Shown piece after piece: positions 28,853 through 38,236 of a stretch of 64,000 nt of DNA. The notes under the pieces are model-generated. The model was not told the origin of the DNA and made no database searches. It was given only the letters and a program-made list of their open reading frames with translations. The position numbers were made by a program, and so were the translations under genes. This stretch comes from Azospirillum ramasamyi (GTDB lineage Bacteria > Pseudomonadota > Alphaproteobacteria > Azospirillales > Azospirillaceae). The stretch's first letter is position 1. Every line of letters starts with the position of its first letter. The stretch covers positions 339,001 through 403,000 of the forward strand of contig NZ_CP029829.1 in NCBI RefSeq assembly GCF_003233655.1. The letters are read 5' to 3'.

Positions 28853-29572
28853 TCAGCGCGGGCGGATGCGGCGCAGCGACACCGATTCGTCGTCTTCCGA
28901 TCCGAAATCATCATAGTGGATCGGGCAGCGGCCGTCCTTGCGCGGCTTGTCCTTCACCGTGGCGGCATACCAGTCGCCCTTCCATTCCACTTCCACCCGC
29001 ATGCCGGGCTGGCACAGCGAGGCGCCGGCCGGGTAGCGCCCGGTGGTGATGGCTGCCGCCGGGGGTTGGGCCTGGACCATGGATTGGACCGGAGATTGGG
29101 CCGTGCCCGGCGGCATCGGGCTCAGCCGCGGCGCGGCTGCGGCGACCGGCGCGGGTTTCTCCTGGTCGCAGAAGGCGGTGCAGACGCTCCGGGCAATCAC
29201 CTGGCCGCCGCAGCTTCCGCCGAAGCAGTCGCGGTAATCGGCCTCGCACCGCGGCTCGCAGCTGCTGTTGCCGCAGGAATAGGAGCGGTCGAAGTTGCTG
29301 ACCGTTTTCTTGATCGGCTTCTTTTCCGCCTGCTGCCGGTTGACATAAGCCTGATACTCGTAGAGTGCCCGCGACCTCGCCTCGTTCACGCAGGCCTGTT
29401 GGGTCAGGCTGCAGTTCTGGCGACAGAAGTTGCGGTTCTGCTGGCACTGGTTGACGCACAGCCGCCCCTCTGCCGAACCGGGCGGTATCAGGCTGTACTG
29501 GGTCTCATAGACGGGGCCGCAGGCGCTGAGCAGCGCCATCACGGCAAGGCAGAGGGTGAGCAGGCGAAGCAT
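28853..29572 (-). CDS. cysteine-rich lipoprotein with Tudor/agenet-like C-terminus
   Basis: I do not recognise a named family. The ATG at 29572 gives a 239-residue lipoprotein: signal peptide MLRLLTLCLAVMALLSAC with lipobox LSAC, lipidated Cys18. Cysteines at about 39, 43, 50, 54 and 61 follow a regular x3, x6, x3, x6 spacing, as in a disulfide-linked helical hairpin; a second cluster follows (CGNSSCEPRCEADYRDCFGG). A proline/alanine/glutamine linker leads to a C-terminal domain (GMRVEVEWKGDWYAATVKD, HYDDFGSEDDESVSLRRI) resembling small Tudor/agenet-like barrels. It is probably periplasmic. The frame is open upstream to 29647 but that part lacks the signal peptide. Confidence 0.75.
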   Translation of the reverse strand: MLRLLTLCLAVMALLSACGPVYETQYSLIPPGSAEGRLCVNQCQQNRNFCRQNCSLTQQACVNEARSRALYEYQAYVNRQQAEKKPIKKTVSNFDRSYSCGNSSCEPRCEADYRDCFGGSCGGQVIARSVCTAFCDQEKPAPVAAAAPRLSPMPPGTAQSPVQSMVQAQPPAAAITTGRYPAGASLCQPGMRVEVEWKGDWYAATVKDKPRKDGRCPIHYDDFGSEDDESVSLRRIRPR

Positions 29573-29691
29573 GCGGGCTGTCTTCCGGGTGGGTTCGCGC
29601 GGAAAGGGAAGAGCAGCGTAACAGCTTGCCGATCGGGCTACCACCATCGGCCGCGCTTCCGCACGGCGCGGCGGTTGCGTTAGTGTGGCGC

Positions 29692-30594
29692 ATGGTTGCC
29701 TCCACCCCGCAAGACACCCCGCACCCCGCCGGCCAATCCCAGGACGGTCCGTCCGAACACCGGCAGCCGGTCACCGCGCCGACGCCCGCCCCGCGAATCG
29801 CCGTTCCGCTGCTGGGGCCGGACGATCCGCCGCCGGCGACCACGCTGAACCCGGATGCGGACGGGCCGCTGCTGCTGGTTTGCGACCATGCCTCCCGGGC
29901 GATCCCCAAGGCGCTGGGCGACCTGGGCCTGCCGGAGGAGCAGCTTTGCCGTCACATCGCCTACGACATCGGCGCGGCGGAGGTGACGCGGCGGCTGGCC
30001 GCGCGGTTCGGCGCCACGGCGGTGCTGTCCGGCTTCTCCCGGCTGGTGATCGACCCGAATCGTGCGCTGGAGGATCCGACCGCCATCCCGGTGGTCAGCG
30101 ACGACGTGGTGATCCCCGGCAACCGCGCCCTGGATGCCGACGAGCAGGCGAGGCGGGTGGAGGCGCTGTTCCATCCCTACCATGCGGCGGTGGCGGCGGC
30201 GCTGTCGGCGATCCGCCGGCGCGGGCAGGTGCCGGTGATGGTGTCGGTCCACAGCTTCACCCCCGCCATGCGCGGTGTGGCGCGGCCCTGGCACATCGGC
30301 GTGCTATGGGACAACGACCCGCGCCTTCCGGTGCCGCTGATCGAGGCGCTGACGTCCGACGGGCGCTGGTGCGTCGGCGACAACCAGCCCTATTCCGGTC
30401 GCGGCACCCTGGGCGGCACGGTGGAGACCCACGCGACGCCCGCCGGCTATCCCAACGTCCTGCTGGAGGTGCGGCAGGATCTGATCGCGACGCCGGAGGG
30501 GGCCGATTTGTGGGCGCAGGTGATCGGCGACGCGCTGGAGCCGCTGCTGGCCCTGCCGTCGCTGGCCGTCATCCGGCATTATCCGCGGGCCTGA
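29692..30594 (+). CDS. N-formylglutamate amidohydrolase family protein (copy 1)
   Basis: A 300-residue member of the N-formylglutamate amidohydrolase (HutG-like) family, zinc hydrolases that release formate from N-formyl amino acids. Motifs: LLLVCDHASRAIPKALGDLG, HIAYDIGAAEVTRRLAARF, SRLVIDPNRALEDPTAIPVV, VSVHSFTPAM and a late GYPNVLLEVRQDLI. The first 50 residues are proline-rich and not part of the family core. ATG at 29692 is chosen over weaker upstream starts. It is divergent from the lipoprotein and 7 bases ahead of the carboxylate-amine ligase, so the two are probably co-transcribed. A second copy lies at 56067. Confidence 0.88.
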   Translation: MVASTPQDTPHPAGQSQDGPSEHRQPVTAPTPAPRIAVPLLGPDDPPPATTLNPDADGPLLLVCDHASRAIPKALGDLGLPEEQLCRHIAYDIGAAEVTRRLAARFGATAVLSGFSRLVIDPNRALEDPTAIPVVSDDVVIPGNRALDADEQARRVEALFHPYHAAVAAALSAIRRRGQVPVMVSVHSFTPAMRGVARPWHIGVLWDNDPRLPVPLIEALTSDGRWCVGDNQPYSGRGTLGGTVETHATPAGYPNVLLEVRQDLIATPEGADLWAQVIGDALEPLLALPSLAVIRHYPRA

Positions 30595-30601
30595 ACACGA
30601 G

Positions 30602-31765
30602 ATGGAAGCCGCCGTGACCGAACCGTCCTTCACCCTGGGCCTGGAAGAAGAATACCTGCTGGTGGACCGTGGCACGCGCGACATCGTGCAGAGCCCGCCG
30701 GACGAGATGCTGGAAGCCTGCCAGGAGCAGGCGCCCGGCCGCATCCATCCGGAATTCCTGCGCTGCCAGATCGAGGTCGGCACCCCGGTCTGCGAGACGC
30801 TGGCCGAGGCGCGGGCCGAACTGGCGACCCTGCGCGCCACGGTGGCCGGGGTGGCCGGACGCTACGGGCTGGCGCCGATCGCCGCCTCCACCCATCCATT
30901 CGCCGCGTGGGAGCCGCAGAAGCACACCAACCGCGACCGCTACAACATGCTGGCGCGCGACCTGGGCGCGCCGGCCCGGCGGCTGATGATCTGCGGCATG
31001 CATGTCCATATCGGGGTCGAGGACGACGACCTGCGCATCGACCTGATGAACCAGGTCCGCTATTTCCTGCCGCATCTGCTGGCGCTGTCGACCTCATCGC
31101 CCTTCTGGCGCGGACGCGACATGGAGCGCCGGTCCTACCGGCTGAGCGTGTGGCACGAACTGCCGCGCACCGGCATGCCCGCCGGCTTCCAGAGCTACGG
31201 CGAGTACCAGAGCCATGTCGCGGTCCTGGTGAATGCCGGGGTGATCGAGGATGCCAGCAAGCTGTGGTGGGACATCCGCCCGTCCTCGCGCTTTCCGACG
31301 CTGGAGATGCGCATCACCGACATCTGCACCCGGCTGGACGATGCCGTCACGGTGGCGGCGCTCTACCGCTGCCTGCTGCGCATGCTGTGGCGGCTGAAGC
31401 TGCGCAACGTCACCTGGCGTCCCTACAAGAACCTGCTGATCGAGGAGAACCGCTGGCGCGCCCAGCGCTATGGCCTGGACAGCGGGCTGGTCGATTTCGG
31501 CCAGGGCCGCATCGTGCCCTATGCCGACCTGCTGGACGAGATCATCGAGCTGACCCGCGAGGATGCCGAGCATTTCGGCTGCACCGCCGAGGTCGAGCGG
31601 GCGCGCGAGATCGTGGCCCGCGGCACCAGCGCCCATCGGCAGATCGAAATCTTCCAGGCGGCGCTCGCCGACGGCGCCGACGAGGACGAGGCGCTGCGCC
31701 GGGTGGTGGACTGGCTGGTGGAGGAAACCATGGTGGGAGTCGCGGCGGACGAACGGGCCGCTTGA
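30602..31765 (+). CDS. carboxylate-amine ligase, YbdK/GCS2 type
   Basis: A 387-residue protein of the glutamate-cysteine ligase type 2 family (YbdK). It begins TLGLEEEYLLVDRGTRDI with the acidic ATP/Mg motif, followed by HPEFLRCQIEVGTPVCETL, ICGMHVHIGVEDDDLRIDLM and FPTLEMRITDICTRLDDAV. Members have weak glutamate-cysteine ligase activity in vitro and their true substrates are uncertain. The close spacing with an N-formylglutamate amidohydrolase suggests linked chemistry on a glutamate-like carboxylate. Confidence 0.9.
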   Translation: MEAAVTEPSFTLGLEEEYLLVDRGTRDIVQSPPDEMLEACQEQAPGRIHPEFLRCQIEVGTPVCETLAEARAELATLRATVAGVAGRYGLAPIAASTHPFAAWEPQKHTNRDRYNMLARDLGAPARRLMICGMHVHIGVEDDDLRIDLMNQVRYFLPHLLALSTSSPFWRGRDMERRSYRLSVWHELPRTGMPAGFQSYGEYQSHVAVLVNAGVIEDASKLWWDIRPSSRFPTLEMRITDICTRLDDAVTVAALYRCLLRMLWRLKLRNVTWRPYKNLLIEENRWRAQRYGLDSGLVDFGQGRIVPYADLLDEIIELTREDAEHFGCTAEVERAREIVARGTSAHRQIEIFQAALADGADEDEALRRVVDWLVEETMVGVAADERAA

Positions 31766-31798
31766 GACGTTCCCGGCGCACGGTTCGTTCCAACCACC

Positions 31799-31827
31799 TT
31801 GACGCGCGCGTCATGTCTCCATACGCT
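31799..31827 (+). promoter_or_regulatory. candidate promoter of metY
   Basis: TTGACG at 31799-31804 and TACGCT at 31822-31827 are 17 bases apart, starting 33 bases after the ligase stop. It would give the next gene a leader of about 115 bases. Confidence 0.5.
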
Positions 31828-31894
31828 TCCGCACTGTCGATGCCGCTGCTATGCGGGTTGAACAGGGCTGGCAAATAAAAAGCTGACAAACAGA

Positions 31895-31925
31895 GAGGGC
31901 CGCTCAACCATAGGCGGCCCTCTTT
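31895..31925 (+). terminator. terminator-like hairpin just upstream of metY
   Basis: GAGGGCCGC pairs perfectly with GCGGCCCTC and is followed by TTTCC. It ends only about 25 bases before the metY start, downstream of the candidate promoter. It may simply end the ligase transcript, but any mRNA from the promoter at 31799 must pass it, which makes attenuation possible. Confidence 0.7.
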
Positions 31926-31948
31926 CCAATCCAAGGGGAGGGAGGGGC

Positions 31949-33274
31949 ATGGCGGGCGCCAAGTTCCTGAAGTTCGATACGCAGAGTCTTCATGCGGGGC
32001 AGCGGCCCGATCCGGCGACCGGGGCGCGGGCGGTTCCGATCCACCTGACCTCCTCCTACGTCTTCAACGACGTCGATCAGGCGGCCGCCCTGTTCAACCT
32101 GGAACGGCCGGGCCACATCTATTCGCGCATCTCCAACCCCACCGTCGCGGTTCTGGAAGAACGGCTGGCGACGCTGGAAGGCGGGGTGGGCGCCGTCTGC
32201 ACCGCCAGCGGGCAGGCCGCCATGACGCTGGCGATCATGACGCTGATGGGGGCGGACGGGCACATCGTCGCCTCCTCCTCCATCTATGGCGGCAGCCGCA
32301 ACCTGCTGGCCTACACGCTGCCGCGATTCGGCATCACCACCACATTCGTCCATCCGCGCGATCTCGACGGCATCCGCGCGGCGATCCGTCCGGAAACCCG
32401 GCTGGTCTTCGGCGAGGTGCTGGGCAATCCGGGACTGGAGGTGCTGGACGTGCCGAAGGTCGCGGCCATCGCGCATCAGGCCGGCATCCCGCTGATGATC
32501 GATTCGACCTTCACCACCCCCTATCTCTGCCGTCCGTTCGAGCATGGCGCCGACATCGTCATGCATTCCTGCACCAAGTGGCTGAGCGGGCACGGCACAG
32601 CCATCGGCGGCGTGGTGATCGACGGCGGCCGGTTCGATTGGGAGGCCTCGGGCAAGTTCCCGACCCTGACCGAGCCCTATGCCGGCTATCACGGCATCGA
32701 TTTCGCCGAGGAATACGGCCCGGCCGCCTTCATCGCCCGAGCCCGCGCCGAGGGCCTGCGCGATTTCGGCGCCTGCATGAGCCCGATGAACGCCTTCCAG
32801 ATCCTGCAGGGGGTGGAAACGCTGCCGCTGCGGATGAAGTGCCACATCCACAACGCCCGCAAGGTCGTCTGCTTCCTGGAAGGGGAGCTGAACGCCGAGA
32901 AGGGTGCCGTCGCCTGGATTTCCTACCCGGAGCTGGTCGACCATCCCGACCATGCGCTGGCCTCCCGGCTGCTGCCGCACGGTGCCGGCTCCATCATTTC
33001 CTTCGGCATCCGCGGCGGCGGGGAGGGCGGCAGCCGCGAGGCGGGACGCCGCTTCATCGAGTCGCTGACCCTGTTCTCGCACCTCGCCAATGTCGGCGAC
33101 GCCAAGTCGCTGGTCATCCATCCCGCCAGCACCACCCATGCCCAGTTGGATGCGGAGGCGCTCGCCGCCGCCGGGGTGGGGGAGGACATGATCCGCCTGT
33201 CCATCGGGCTGGAGGATTGCGAAGACCTGATCGACGATCTGAAGCAGGCGCTGCGCGCCGCCACCAAGGGCTGA
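31949..33274 (+). CDS. metY: O-acetylhomoserine sulfhydrylase
   Basis: A 441-residue PLP enzyme of the Cys/Met metabolism family; the length and the FDTQSLHAGQRPDPATGARA start fit O-acetylhomoserine aminocarboxypropyltransferase, which makes homocysteine from O-acetylhomoserine and sulfide. Motifs include YSRISNPTVAVLEERLATLE, the PLP phosphate-binding TASGQAAMTLAI, DSTFTTPYLCRPFEHGAD, the lysine in HSCTKWLSGHG and HPASTTHAQLD near the end. AAGGGGAGGGAGGGG gives a strong ribosome binding site. A cystathionine-type activity cannot be excluded from sequence. The next gene follows after 10 bases. Confidence 0.88.
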   Translation: MAGAKFLKFDTQSLHAGQRPDPATGARAVPIHLTSSYVFNDVDQAAALFNLERPGHIYSRISNPTVAVLEERLATLEGGVGAVCTASGQAAMTLAIMTLMGADGHIVASSSIYGGSRNLLAYTLPRFGITTTFVHPRDLDGIRAAIRPETRLVFGEVLGNPGLEVLDVPKVAAIAHQAGIPLMIDSTFTTPYLCRPFEHGADIVMHSCTKWLSGHGTAIGGVVIDGGRFDWEASGKFPTLTEPYAGYHGIDFAEEYGPAAFIARARAEGLRDFGACMSPMNAFQILQGVETLPLRMKCHIHNARKVVCFLEGELNAEKGAVAWISYPELVDHPDHALASRLLPHGAGSIISFGIRGGGEGGSREAGRRFIESLTLFSHLANVGDAKSLVIHPASTTHAQLDAEALAAAGVGEDMIRLSIGLEDCEDLIDDLKQALRAATKG

Positions 33275-33284
33275 GGGCCGCGCC

Positions 33285-34100
33285 ATGCAGCTGACCGTCA
33301 ACGGAACCTCCGTCTTCGTCCACACCGGCGGCCGGGAGATCGACCCCGCGCGCCCCGCCGTCGTGCTGATCCACGGCGCCGGCATGGACCACAGCGTGTG
33401 GAGCCTGCAAAGCCGCTATCTCGCCCATCACGGCCGCTCGGTCCTGGCGGTCGATCTGCCGGGCCATGGCCGTTCCGGCGGGGAACCGCTGGGCAGCATC
33501 TCCGCCATCGCCGACTGGGTGATCGCCCTGTTGGATGCCGCCGGGCTGGAGAGGGCGGCGCTGATCGGCCATTCGATGGGCGCGCTGGTGGCGCTGGACG
33601 CCGCCGCCCGGCATTCCGCGCGGGTGGAGGCGGTGGCGCTGCTGGGCGTGGCGGAACGCATGCCGGTGCATCCGGCCCTGCTGTCCGCCGCCCATGCCGG
33701 CGAACAATCCGCCATCGAGATGGTGATCGGCTGGGGCCACGGGCCGCGGGGCCATGGCGGCGCCCGGGGCGGCAGCTGTCCGACGCCCGGCCTCGCGTTG
33801 ATCCCCGGCGGACGCCGGCTGATGGCATCGGTCCGGCCGGGCGTGCTGGGGGTCGATCTCGCGGCCTGCAACGAATACGGGCAGGGTGCGGATGCCGCGG
33901 CCTCGGCGGCCTGTCCCGCCCTGTTCCTGCTGGGCGCGCTGGACAAGATGACTCCGGCCAAAGCAGGGCGCGCACTGGCCGCACGCATGAAGTCCTCGCA
34001 GGTCGTCGTCCTGCCCCAAACCGGGCATATGGTGATGACCGAAGCACCGGACGCGGTGCTGGACGCGCTGACCTCTTTCCTGTCCTTGCGGCGGGGGTGA
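33285..34100 (+). CDS. alpha/beta hydrolase
   Basis: A 271-residue alpha/beta-hydrolase. The oxyanion region is VLIHGAGMDHSVWSLQSRYL, the nucleophile elbow GHSMGALVALDAA (serine nucleophile), with an acid in LLGALDKMTPAKAG and the histidine in LPQTGHMVMTEAPDAV. The substrate is unknown. It is 10 bases after metY and probably co-transcribed. It is too short and lacks the features of the MetX homoserine acetyltransferase, so it is not that partner of MetY. Confidence 0.85.
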   Translation: MQLTVNGTSVFVHTGGREIDPARPAVVLIHGAGMDHSVWSLQSRYLAHHGRSVLAVDLPGHGRSGGEPLGSISAIADWVIALLDAAGLERAALIGHSMGALVALDAAARHSARVEAVALLGVAERMPVHPALLSAAHAGEQSAIEMVIGWGHGPRGHGGARGGSCPTPGLALIPGGRRLMASVRPGVLGVDLAACNEYGQGADAAASAACPALFLLGALDKMTPAKAGRALAARMKSSQVVVLPQTGHMVMTEAPDAVLDALTSFLSLRRG

Positions 34101-34261
34101 TGGTTTCAGCGGGGAAATCATCAGGGTTCAACCTGGGTTTCCCTGACATCACCGGTTAATGGTCGACTGCCTACTCTGACCGGCAGGATCGGATCGCCGC
34201 CCCGCATCGTGAGGGACGGCGATCCGGCCCAACCAATCATTGCCGGTTCAGAGGTGCCATC

Positions 34262-36148
34262 TTGCAGGCAGGCGAACGGTCGGTCGATGCCCCGTGCCGC
34301 ATGTCGGACGGAGCGGTCGCGGTGCTGTCGATGGACGGCCGCGTTCTGCGGATCAACCAGGCGGCGGCGGAGGTGCTGGGCCACCCTGCCCGGGCGCTCA
34401 CCGGCCTCCCGTTGGACCGGCACATCCATCCCGAGGATCTGGAGGAGGCGCGGCAGCGGCTTCGGATCAGGGCCGCCGCCCCGGCCGGCAGCAGCGGCCG
34501 CGCGGTCTTCCGCTTCCGCCATGCCGATGGCGGCTGGCGCTGGCTGGAGGTGACCGCTCGCAACGAACTGACCGATCCGCAAATCGGCGGATTGGTCCTG
34601 ACCGTCCGCGATGTCAGCGCCGCCATCGCGCTGTCGGAACGGCTGCGCGCCAGCGAGGCGCGCTATCGCACCCTGGCGGAAGCGGCACCGATCGGCATTC
34701 TTCAGGCCGATGCGGCCGGTCAGGTGGTCTTCGCCAACACCCGCCTTGCCGCCATCACCGGGGTCGGGCCCGAGCGAATGCTCGGCGACGGCTGGCTCGG
34801 CGCCGTCCATCCCGACGACCGGGCGCGGGTTGCCGCGGAGTGGCGGAGCGAGCCGGGCCGGAATTCGCAGCCGACCGATTTCCGCTTCCACGATCCGCAG
34901 GGGGCCGGCCCCGACCGCCGGGTGCTGTGCCAGCGCATCCCGATGGAGGACGGCGGCACCATCGCCACCATCACCGACGTCAGCGAATACCTGCACACCG
35001 CCAACGCCTTGCGCCTGTCGGAAGCGCGCAACGAGGCGATCCTCGACACGGTCGCCGAAGCCATCCTCACCGTGGACGAGGCCGGCATCCTGCTCGGCTT
35101 CAACCGGGCGGCGGAAGCGATGTTCGGCATTCCGGCCGGGGATCTGCTGTGGCGGCCCCTCGACCGGCTGATCCCGCTGGCCCATCTGCGGGAGGAGGGC
35201 GGCGTCCGGCTGGAGTTCGCTCCCGGCCAGACCACCGCTTTGGTAGCCCGCGACCGCACCGCCGAGGCGGAGCGCGCCGACGGAACCCGCTTCCCGGTGG
35301 AGCTGTCGGTCAGCGCCAACGAGGTGGAGGGGCGCCGGATCTACACCGCGATCCTGCGCGACGTGACCGAACGGCGCCGGGCGGAGGCCGAATTGCTGGC
35401 GGCCAAGGAGGCGGCGGAGGCGGCCGACCGTGCCAAATCGACCTTCATCGCCACCATGAACCATGAACTGCGCACCCCGCTGAACGCGGTGATCGGCTTT
35501 TCCCAGTTGCTGGAGGTGCTGACGGACGGGCAGGGGCAGCTGCGCGATTGCGTCGCCGCCATCGGGCAGGCCGGCGGGCAGCTGCTGGCCATCATCGACG
35601 ATATCCTCGACATGGCGCGGGTCGAGGCCGGCGGGCTGTCGCTGGTCGAGGAGCCTGTCGATCTGTCGGCGCTCGCCGCGCAACTGGTTGCCGACATGGA
35701 GTTCCAGGCCGGCCGCCGGGGCGTGACGGTGGAGGTGGCCGGCGACGGCGATCTGCCGCCGATGCGGGGCGACACGCGGCGTCTGCGCCAGGCGCTGGGC
35801 AATCTGTTGTCCAACGCCATCAAGTTCAGCCATCCCCAGGGCATCGTCACCCTGACCATGGGGAAGGCCGCGGACGGCTGGGTGGAATTGGCGGTATGCG
35901 ACCGCGGCATCGGCATGCGGACCGACGATATCGTGACCGCCCTGACGCCCTTCGCTCAGATCGAACAGAGCATCACCCGCCAGTATGAGGGAGTCGGCCT
36001 CGGCCTGCCGCTCGCCCTGCGGCTGGTGGAGGCGCATGGCGGCACGCTGGCGCTGGACAGCGCGCCCGGCCAGGGCTGCACCGCAACCGTCCGACTGCCT
36101 CCGTCGCGCATCATGACCATCGAGGAGTTGCTGGCGAAGATGAGGTGA
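34262..36148 (+). CDS. sensor histidine kinase with three PAS domains
   Basis: A 628-residue soluble kinase without membrane segments. Three PAS domains occupy about residues 14-125, 134-240 and 255-375. The dimerisation domain carries the phospho-accepting His401 in [20 protein letters not shown], and the ATPase domain shows [14 protein letters not shown] and [19 protein letters not shown]. It ends with an extra [11 protein letters not shown] helix. The start codon is TTG at 34262 with GAGGTG at 34251-34256; the first ATG (34301) lacks a ribosome binding site. No response regulator is adjacent, so it is an orphan. Confidence 0.87.
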   Translation: MQAGERSVDAPCRMSDGAVAVLSMDGRVLRINQAAAEVLGHPARALTGLPLDRHIHPEDLEEARQRLRIRAAAPAGSSGRAVFRFRHADGGWRWLEVTARNELTDPQIGGLVLTVRDVSAAIALSERLRASEARYRTLAEAAPIGILQADAAGQVVFANTRLAAITGVGPERMLGDGWLGAVHPDDRARVAAEWRSEPGRNSQPTDFRFHDPQGAGPDRRVLCQRIPMEDGGTIATITDVSEYLHTANALRLSEARNEAILDTVAEAILTVDEAGILLGFNRAAEAMFGIPAGDLLWRPLDRLIPLAHLREEGGVRLEFAPGQTTALVARDRTAEAERADGTRFPVELSVSANEVEGRRIYTAILRDVTERRRAEAELLAAKEAAEAADRAKSTFIATMNHELRTPLNAVIGFSQLLEVLTDGQGQLRDCVAAIGQAGGQLLAIIDDILDMARVEAGGLSLVEEPVDLSALAAQLVADMEFQAGRRGVTVEVAGDGDLPPMRGDTRRLRQALGNLLSNAIKFSHPQGIVTLTMGKAADGWVELAVCDRGIGMRTDDIVTALTPFAQIEQSITRQYEGVGLGLPLALRLVEAHGGTLALDSAPGQGCTATVRLPPSRIMTIEELLAKMR

Positions 36149-36264
36149 CCGGGGCGGAATCCTCACACAGTGATGCCCGTTCTGGCCCGATGCGCCGGGA
36201 TGTGCCAAAAGCTGTCGCCATCCTTGCCCGCGATGACGGGCGACTTTGCAAAGGAAGGCGTGCG

Positions 36265-37005
36265 ATGGCGGGAACGGACACGACGAGGGATGTGCCGAAG
36301 GAGGCCGTGGTGCTGGTCAGCGGCGGTCTCGATTCGACGACGGTGCTCGCCATCGCCAAGGCCGAGGGCTATCGCGTCAACGCCCTCAGCTTCCGTTACG
36401 GCCAGCGCCATTCGGTGGAGCTGGAGGCGGCCCGGCGCGTCGTCGCGGCGATGGGGGTCGAGCGGCATGTGATCGCCGACATCGATCTGCGCGCCTTCGG
36501 CGGCTCCGCTCTCACCGACAGCATCGACGTGCCCAAGCACGGCAGCGCCGCGGATCTGCAGGCCGATCTGGGGCAGGGCATTCCCGTCACCTATGTGCCG
36601 GCACGGAACACCGTCTTCCTGTCCTTCGCGCTGGCCTGGGCGGAAACGCTGGGGGCCTCCGACCTGTTCATCGGCGTCAACGCGCTGGATTATTCCGGCT
36701 ATCCCGACTGCCGCCCGGAATACATCGCGGCCTTCGAAACCCTGGCCAATCTGGCGACCAAGGCCGGTGTGGAGGGAATGAGCCGGTTCAGGATCCACGC
36801 ACCGCTGATGACGCTGGACAAGGCCGCGATCGTCCGCCGCGGGCTGGAGCTTGGCGTGGACTACAGCCTCACCCACTCCTGCTACGATCCGACGCCGGAA
36901 GGATTGTCCTGCGGCGCTTGCGACAGCTGCCTGTTGCGGCTGAAGGGCTTTTCCGAAGCCGGAACGACCGATCCGATCCGTTACGCCACCGGAACGGCAT
37001 CGTAG
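36265..37005 (+). CDS. queC: 7-cyano-7-deazaguanine synthase
   Basis: QueC converts 7-carboxy-7-deazaguanine to preQ0 with ATP and ammonia on the queuosine pathway. The ATG at 36265 (AAGGAAGG upstream) gives 246 residues. The PP-loop is [18 protein letters not shown], followed by [36 protein letters not shown] and the [14 protein letters not shown] substrate motif. The zinc site is formed by HSCYDP and [12 protein letters not shown]. No queD or queE lies next to it and no preQ1-type riboswitch is evident upstream. Confidence 0.95.
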   Translation: MAGTDTTRDVPKEAVVLVSGGLDSTTVLAIAKAEGYRVNALSFRYGQRHSVELEAARRVVAAMGVERHVIADIDLRAFGGSALTDSIDVPKHGSAADLQADLGQGIPVTYVPARNTVFLSFALAWAETLGASDLFIGVNALDYSGYPDCRPEYIAAFETLANLATKAGVEGMSRFRIHAPLMTLDKAAIVRRGLELGVDYSLTHSCYDPTPEGLSCGACDSCLLRLKGFSEAGTTDPIRYATGTAS

Positions 37006-37046
37006 CCGGTAAGGTCGTTTCGCAAGCGGCTATCGTTTCCTCGGCG

Positions 37047-38054
37047 TTACTTCCAGGGCATTTCGGTCCACAAGGCGCGGAACTCGCCGTCCAGCTGCTT
37101 CAGCTCGGCGGCGAAGCCCTCGGGGCCGACGATGCGGAGCGGCTGGAAGGTCTCGCGTGCCTTGGCCTGGAATTCCGGGTCCATCGCCGCCTTGGTGATC
37201 GCCTCGATCAGGGCATTGCGGATGTCCGGCGGCAAGCCCTTCGGGGCGCCGATTCCGCGCATGGACACCATGTCGATGGCATAGCCCTGTTCGCGGAAGG
37301 TCGGCAGGTCCGGCGCCATGTCCCAGCGCGTAAGGCTCATCACCCCCAGCATGCGCACGGGATCGCCGCCGGTGACGCCGCGCAGCCCCTCGCCCAGATT
37401 CTGGTCGCAGATCCTGGTGTGGGAGCCCAGCATCGCCCGGTAATTCTCGGCGCTGCCGGCGAAGGGCACATGGGTCATCTTCACCCCGGCCTGCCGTTCC
37501 AGCAACAGCATGGCGAGATGGTCGTCGGAGCCGATGCCGGTGGTGCCGACGGTGAGTGCGCCCGGATTCCCCTTCGCGAATTCCACCACATCGGCGACCG
37601 ACCGGAACGGGCTGTCGGCACGCACGGTCATCACGCCCGGATCGTCGACGATGTTCACCAGGGGGTCCAACCGGTCCAGCGCATAGCGCGCCTGCCGTTC
37701 GATCGGGATGGTGATCAGGTTGGGCGTATTGATGAAGCCGATGGTGTAGCCGTCCGGCGCCGCATCGGCGATGGCGGCGAAGCCGATCTCGCCGCCGGCC
37801 CCCGGCCGGTTCAGGATGACGATGCGCGCGCCGCCCAGATAGCGCTCGATGAAGGGGGCCAGCATCCGCGCCGTGATGTCGGTGGAACCGCCGGCGCCAT
37901 AAGCGACCACCATGGTGATCGGCTTCTCGGGATAGGCGGCCTGTACCGTCGCGGAAGAGGCCGCCTGCCAGAGCATCAGGGCAGCCAGGGCCGCAGTCAG
38001 GAAGGACGCGGCACGGCCGCCTGCCATTCGCAGGGTGTGAATCGCTGCTGTCAT
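37047..38054 (-). CDS. tctC: tripartite tricarboxylate transporter substrate-binding protein
   Basis: A 335-residue periplasmic binding protein of the Bug/TctC family. An N-terminal signal (MAGGRAASFLTAALAALMLW to QAA) precedes YPEKPITMVVAYGAGGSTDI, the family hallmark, with IVILNRPGAGGEIGFAAIA and the ligand-loop region NTPNLITIPIE. Start 38054 is chosen because the region upstream of the signal peptide reads as leader; Met at 38123 is an alternative. It is divergent from tctB-tctA. The bound carboxylate cannot be predicted. Confidence 0.87.
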   Translation of the reverse strand: MTAAIHTLRMAGGRAASFLTAALAALMLWQAASSATVQAAYPEKPITMVVAYGAGGSTDITARMLAPFIERYLGGARIVILNRPGAGGEIGFAAIADAAPDGYTIGFINTPNLITIPIERQARYALDRLDPLVNIVDDPGVMTVRADSPFRSVADVVEFAKGNPGALTVGTTGIGSDDHLAMLLLERQAGVKMTHVPFAGSAENYRAMLGSHTRICDQNLGEGLRGVTGGDPVRMLGVMSLTRWDMAPDLPTFREQGYAIDMVSMRGIGAPKGLPPDIRNALIEAITKAAMDPEFQAKARETFQPLRIVGPEGFAAELKQLDGEFRALWTEMPWK

Positions 38055-38136
38055 CGTTCGTTGTCCGATCCCTCGGACTCCGGTCGCGGTCACGCCGGAG
38101 TCACGCGCTTGCATGGCGTGCATTTTTAATGAAACT

Positions 38137-38165
38137 GCTATACCATAGCGGGTGTCATGCCGCAA
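38137..38165 (-). promoter_or_regulatory. candidate tctC promoter
   Basis: On the minus strand TTGCGG (38160-38165) and TATAGC (38137-38142) are separated by 17 bases, about 80 bases upstream of the tctC start. Confidence 0.45.
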
Positions 38166-38236
38166 ATCGGATCAACAACACCTTGAATTCTTGGCGGCGA
38201 TCATCCCGATTGCTTGAGGTTGCGGCGATAAGGCGC

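Noticed and set aside
31828..31948. SAM-II riboswitch upstream of metY
   Set aside because: AAATAAAAAGCTGACAAA is faintly like the SAM-II core, but the first stem with its UGAUUU-type loop is not present.
33285..34100. Homoserine O-acetyltransferase (MetX) as partner of metY
   Set aside because: It shares the fold but is about 100 residues too short and lacks the MetX signature; it reads as a general alpha/beta hydrolase.
36149..36264. preQ1-type riboswitch upstream of queC
   Set aside because: No suitable C-rich loop and A-rich tail next to the ribosome binding site.
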